From NCBI GenBank assembly GCA_016296655.1, contig JAEDIW010000082.1, positions 1-6,391 of the forward strand: a DNA stretch of 6,391 nucleotides. The letters run 5' to 3'. Under the pieces are notes generated by a model, which was given only the letters and a program-made list of their open reading frames with translations, was not told where the DNA came from and searched no databases. Positions 3,726 to 6,391 of the stretch are shown here, one piece after another (positions within the stretch are counted from its first letter, which is position 1; every line of letters begins with the position of its first letter). This DNA is from Treponema sp. (lineage in GTDB: Bacteria; Spirochaetota; Spirochaetia; Treponematales; Treponemataceae). The position numbers were made by a program, and so were the translations under genes.

Positions 3726-6391
3726 ATGACAGAAAATGAAATTGTCCTTAACAGAGCTGATTCTGCTGTAATTGCACGAGATTACTATCTTGCTGCCCGT
3801 CTGTATAAATCACTGCTTACAAAGCAGCCTGGAGATGAAGTTCTTCTGGCCCGTCTTGGAAATCTTTATGTAAAAAGCGGAAAAGATGATGATGCCATGC
3901 CTTATTTTCAGAAAATAATTGACTCAAATCCAGAAAATATAGATGCGCTGGTTGCAATGGGCGGAATTTTCCGCAGGACAAAAGAGTATGAAAAATCGAT
4001 TGAAGTTCTGGAAAAGGCCATTGCTGCAGGAGCTCATGATCCTCAAATTAACTATAATATCGGCTTTACTTATAAATTCATGGGGCAGTATGACAAGGCT
4101 ATTGAATATTTCCGTTCTGTAGTTGACGAAAATCCGAATGACGTTCTTGCTTACAACCACATTGGAACTATTCTGGCAATGAGCAAAAATCATGAAGAAG
4201 CAATAAATGCCTACAAAAAAGGCCTGAATATAGACCCGAATCATCCTGTCCTGCATTTAAACATGGCGAAAAGCTTCGAAGCCTTGAACCAGAATGAAAA
4301 TGCAGCTGCTTCGTACAAGGCCGCCTTGCGTTCAAAGCCTGGCTGGACAGAAGCAATTGAATGTTATACAAAGCTTTTGCTGAGTACCCGGCATCGCAAG
4401 ACCGCTGAACGGCTTGTAAGCCAGACTTTGGGGCTGAATCCTCGTAATGCAGAGCTTTACATTTTGTTGGGAAACTGCCTTGCGGCTCAAAGTGATTTTA
4501 AGGGTGCTTTGGATTCTTACCAGAAAGCGCTTAGTGTTTCGCCGGATTCAAAAAATGCCATTTCCGGCATGGCTGTGATGAGCGAAAAACTTGGAAGAAA
4601 TGCGGATTCTCTGGAATTTGCACAGAAACTTGAGCAGCTGGAGCCGGAAAATCTTGATTATCTGAAGCAGTATGCTGACATTCTTTTATCTTCCAATCAC
4701 TTTGATGCAGCTTTAAAACGGATAAATAACGTTTTGCATCGTGAACCCAAGAGTCTTCCAGCATTGAATCTTTTAGGTCAGTATTATCTGTGTACGGAAA
4801 ACGATTCCAAAGCTGATTCTGTATATCGCGACATTGAGTCGATAAATCCTGCATACGTTGAGCATTACCGTGATGCAGCTATGAGATGCCGTCAGATTGG
4901 CAATGTTGCAAAAGCACAGCGTTATGTTTCAAAATATCTTGAAGCAAAACCAGAAGATCCGGCAGGTCTTTTAGTATATGCTATGCTCACTGAGCTTTCA
5001 GGTGCAAAGAATTCTACATTGGCAGCTTACAATAAGGTTTTAAAATATGACCGTTATAATGCAGTTGCTCTTGAAGCTGTAAAACGGCTGAAAAAGGAAA
5101 TTGCTGAAAAAGCTGCTCTCATGGAAGAACTTGAAAAATCCCGGCAAAATGATTTTTCTGAAGACCTTTCTGAAGTTGCACTGGATATTGATGATGAGCA
5201 GTTTGAAGAATCTGAAAAAGATGAAAATTCAGAAAAAGCAGGCGATGATTTTGATCTTGATGTCTGGGAAAGTGAGCAGAACATGGAAGTTGAAGAAGAA
5301 AATGACGATTCCATGCTTGATTTTGCTGATGAAAACCTTGATATGCCTGAAAAGCAGCCGGTTTCTTTGGATGATCTTGTAAATGCTGACAAACCACTTG
5401 AACCAGATTTACGGTCTGCAGGCAAAACAGGAGGGTTTAATAAAGAACCTTCTGGATATGGGCTTCCTCAGATGGAAGAATTTGATGACGATGATTTGTT
5501 CAATCCTCCGCAGAATCAGATGCCTCAGGGGAGAAAGTTACCGCAGGTTGACAACTCTATGGGGCGAAATGTTCCTGATTTTTCTGAAGAAGCAAATGAC
5601 AGCCGGAAAATCTCTGATGTTCCGCAGGATTTAAAGAATTTACTTGATAAAGTTCAGCAGGAATCTGAAGATGTTCTGAAACAGGCTGAGCGGGCCGCAA
5701 AAAAGGCCGAAAAATCTGCAAAAGATGCTGCAAGAACCGCAGACGAACTTTCTAGAATACTTGACGAACATGAAAATAAAGCCCAGTCAGCCGAGGACAT
5801 GGGCGAACCGAGCGACGCTGTGGAAGAACCAGCCGAGGACATGGGCGAACCGAGCGACGCTATGGAAGAACCAGCCGAGGACAAGGCCGAACCAGCCAAC
5901 GCTGTGGAAGAACCAGCCGAGGACAAGGCCGAACCGACCGACGCTGTGGAAGAACCAGCCGAGGACATGGGCGAATCAACCGACGCTGTGGAAGAACTGG
6001 CCGAGGACATGGCCGAACCGAGCGACGCTATGGAAGAACTGGCCGAGGACATGGGCGAATCGACCGACGCTGTGGGCGAACTGGCCGAGGACATGGCCGA
6101 ATCGACCGACGCTGTTGGCGAACTGGCCGAGGACATGGCCGAACCGACCGACGCAGTTGGAGAACTGGCCGGGGACATGGGCGAATCAACCGACGCTGTG
6201 GGCGAACTGGCCGAGGACAAGGCCGACCCAGCCAACGCAGTGGAAGAACTGGCTGAGGATATAGCCGACCCAGCCGACGCTGTGGAAGAGCTGGCCGAGG
6301 GCATGGAAGAACCGACCGACGCAGTGGAAGAACCAGCCGAGGACATGGCCGACCCAGCCGACGCTATGGGTGAACTGGCCGAGGACATGGG
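3726..6391 (+). CDS. TPR protein with acidic linker and C-terminal 14-residue repeat array (3' partial)
   Basis: One open frame runs from the ATG at 3726 to the window edge: 888 full codons, no stop. There is no signal peptide or membrane segment, so it is probably cytoplasmic. Residues 4-445 divide exactly into thirteen consecutive 34-residue tetratricopeptide repeats with no insertions (for example 106-139, 140-173 and 174-207, with the usual G/A/Y positions and P near each unit end). TPR arrays form a superhelical protein-binding scaffold. Residues about 459-635 are a low-complexity, strongly Asp/Glu-rich linker. Residues about 636-686 are a charged, Ala/Lys/Glu-rich predicted coiled coil. 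From residue 687 the protein is built of 14-residue repeats. From memory, T. pallidum TP0470, near uvrC, is a TPR-type protein with a variable 24-bp tandem repeat, so this could be its counterpart; that homology is not tested here. Partners and function are unknown. Confidence 0.9.
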   Translation, partial: MTENEIVLNRADSAVIARDYYLAARLYKSLLTKQPGDEVLLARLGNLYVKSGKDDDAMPYFQKIIDSNPENIDALVAMGGIFRRTKEYEKSIEVLEKAIAAGAHDPQINYNIGFTYKFMGQYDKAIEYFRSVVDENPNDVLAYNHIGTILAMSKNHEEAINAYKKGLNIDPNHPVLHLNMAKSFEALNQNENAAASYKAALRSKPGWTEAIECYTKLLLSTRHRKTAERLVSQTLGLNPRNAELYILLGNCLAAQSDFKGALDSYQKALSVSPDSKNAISGMAVMSEKLGRNADSLEFAQKLEQLEPENLDYLKQYADILLSSNHFDAALKRINNVLHREPKSLPALNLLGQYYLCTENDSKADSVYRDIESINPAYVEHYRDAAMRCRQIGNVAKAQRYVSKYLEAKPEDPAGLLVYAMLTELSGAKNSTLAAYNKVLKYDRYNAVALEAVKRLKKEIAEKAALMEELEKSRQNDFSEDLSEVALDIDDEQFEESEKDENSEKAGDDFDLDVWESEQNMEVEEENDDSMLDFADENLDMPEKQPVSLDDLVNADKPLEPDLRSAGKTGGFNKEPSGYGLPQMEEFDDDDLFNPPQNQMPQGRKLPQVDNSMGRNVPDFSEEANDSRKISDVPQDLKNLLDKVQQESEDVLKQAERAAKKAEKSAKDAARTADELSRILDEHENKAQSAEDMGEPSDAVEEPAEDMGEPSDAMEEPAEDKAEPANAVEEPAEDKAEPTDAVEEPAEDMGESTDAVEELAEDMAEPSDAMEELAEDMGESTDAVGELAEDMAESTDAVGELAEDMAEPTDAVGELAGDMGESTDAVGELAEDKADPANAVEELAEDIADPADAVEELAEGMEEPTDAVEEPAEDMADPADAMGELAEDM
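5784..6391 (+). repeat. In-frame tandem array of 42-bp repeats (14 full copies plus a partial)
   Basis: Units begin at 5784, 5826, 5868 and every 42 bp to 6372, where the fifteenth is cut by the window. Each encodes 14 residues, such as ELAEDMAEPSDAME, with no indel in any copy. Variation is confined to a few slots: residue 2 is Pro or Leu (Ser in unit 1), 6-7 are MG, MA, KA, IA or ME, 8-10 are EPS, EPT, EST, EPA or DPA, and 13-14 are VE, ME or VG. Ala3 and Ala12 are invariant. Most units carry five or six acidic residues and no basic one. Unit 6 is 26/42 G+C (62%), against 23/60 at 5101-5160. Because the period is a multiple of three, long stop-free shadow frames arise on both strands. Confidence 0.95.

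Noticed and set aside
5054..5425. Ser-rich minus-strand frame opposite the acidic linker
   Set aside because: It is the expected antisense of GAA/GAT-rich codons (TTC/ATC and TCT/TCA) and does not indicate a gene.
5725..6264. Plus-strand open frame of 179 codons rich in Trp, Asn, Arg and Pro in another phase of the array
   Set aside because: Same periodicity artefact; its composition is implausible for a protein and it lies wholly inside the TPR gene.
5654..6388. Long minus-strand open frame of 244 codons rich in Ser and Ala over the repeat array
   Set aside because: It is a by-product of a 42-bp period on the opposite strand: with no stop in one unit, the whole array is open. It has no ribosome binding site, and the TPR frame continues unbroken through the region.
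5784..6391. CRISPR array
   Set aside because: The copies are contiguous with no unique spacers, and they are in frame with the TPR coding sequence.

Overview
The window looks like chromosomal DNA from a spirochaete, most likely a Treponema relative. This is an inference. It rests on moderate-to-low G+C coding sequence outside one repeat block, and on a gene order (uvrC, an exported protein, a large TPR protein with a C-terminal tandem repeat) that resembles, from memory, the TP0467-TP0470 neighbourhood of Treponema pallidum. There is no rRNA or other marker gene to confirm it.

Layout. Positions 1-228 are non-coding and hold a string of short inverted repeats, several sharing one loop motif, followed by a probable intrinsic terminator for the gene read leftward. 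Positions 229-2193 (minus strand) encode a complete UvrC with all expected catalytic and Fe-S residues. Only 12 bp separate its start codon from that of the divergent gene at 2206-3711 (plus strand), which encodes an exported protein with a LamG/concanavalin-A-like domain and a C-terminal fibronectin type III domain. After a 14-bp gap with a clear ribosome binding site, a third gene begins at 3726 and runs off the right edge. Its product has no signal peptide. It consists of thirteen gap-free 34-residue TPR units (residues 4-445), a very acidic linker, a short charged coiled coil, and then an in-frame array of 42-bp repeats (5784-6391) that is still going at the window end.

How the genes relate. 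UvrC is a housekeeping nucleotide-excision-repair nuclease and is probably unrelated in function to the rightward pair. The LamG-FN3 gene and the TPR gene look like a two-gene operon: one exported product and one apparently cytoplasmic scaffold. Their joint role is unknown.

Main points of interest are the G+C-rich 42-bp/14-residue repeat array at the end of the TPR protein, the symmetric, possibly leaderless head-to-head start region at 2191-2208, and the hairpin cluster at the left end.
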